Positions 20,588-20,691 of a stretch of DNA of 20,691 nucleotides are shown one piece after another. How positions within the stretch are numbered: the first letter of the stretch is position 1; every line of letters begins with the position of its first letter. The stretch spans positions 1 to 20,691 of the forward strand of contig CALROG020000051.1 in the NCBI GenBank assembly GCA_943369755.1, in the 5' to 3' direction. The position numbers and the translations under genes are program-made. The notes beneath the pieces were generated by a model, which saw only the letters and a list, made by a program, of their open reading frames with translations, did not search any database and was not told the DNA's origin. This DNA is from CALROG01 sp943369755. Lineage in GTDB: Bacteria; Pseudomonadota; Gammaproteobacteria; Burkholderiales; Burkholderiaceae_C.

Positions 20588-20691
20588 CCGTGACGCACGA
20601 AGCATTCTTGCGCAATGCGCGGTTTGCCAGTAGCCCACCCGTTCACTTGATGCGGCCATGAGTTCAGCCCGGCGAGCTGACCTGATAACTT

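Noticed and set aside
20588..20691. A gene or RNA after the last tRNA
   Set aside because: The last 104 bases show no start with a ribosome binding site, no cloverleaf and no strong hairpin with a T-run. Nothing can be supported before the window ends.

Overview
The window looks like a chromosomal segment of a betaproteobacterium, most likely a Burkholderiales member of the Comamonadaceae (Rhodoferax/Polaromonas-like). This rests on the gene order pth-rplY-prs-tRNA-Gln-ispE-lolB-TPR gene, mutM-dynamin-mutY and nadK-recN beside hrcA, on the high GC content, and on the protein sequences. The genus is an inference. No transposase, integrase, CRISPR array or rRNA is visible.

Left part (1-5554, minus strand): a two-partner secretion operon. 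tpsB (outer-membrane POTRA/beta-barrel translocator) is followed 31 bp later by tpsA, a giant filamentous-haemagglutinin-like exoprotein. tpsA is open for 1269 codons and runs off the left edge. Its distal part is a Gly/Ala/Ser/Thr-rich repeat field with at least one perfect 139-bp repeat. This is the accessory part of the window.

Middle part (5678-12139): a plus-strand 2[4Fe-4S] ferredoxin (YfhL type) is followed by a long minus-strand housekeeping run. In transcription order this is a secreted TPR protein, lolB, ispE, tRNA-Gln, prs, rplY (followed by a clear terminator), pth and a small secreted Lys-rich protein. It combines outer-membrane lipoprotein sorting, isoprenoid and PRPP synthesis, and translation functions.

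Right part (12179-20691): mutM, a dynamin-like GTPase and mutY run on the plus strand, so both glycosylases of the 8-oxoguanine (GO) repair system flank a membrane-remodelling type GTPase. Converging on them is the minus-strand set nadK-recN-rapZ. hrcA diverges from nadK across a 28-bp spacer, and a CAU-anticodon tRNA follows hrcA.

Two signals are not explained by the gene list. First, five genes (yfhL, ispE, the TPR gene, nadK, hrcA) lack a Shine-Dalgarno sequence and have a TATAAT-like hexamer exactly 6 nt before the ATG, which would place transcription starts on the start codon (leaderless mRNAs). Second, the signal-peptide coding regions of two unrelated genes (lolB and the Lys-rich secreted protein) share an ungapped 58-nt sequence (40/58 identical) read in the same frame, as if a dispersed repeat had been captured as signal-peptide code.
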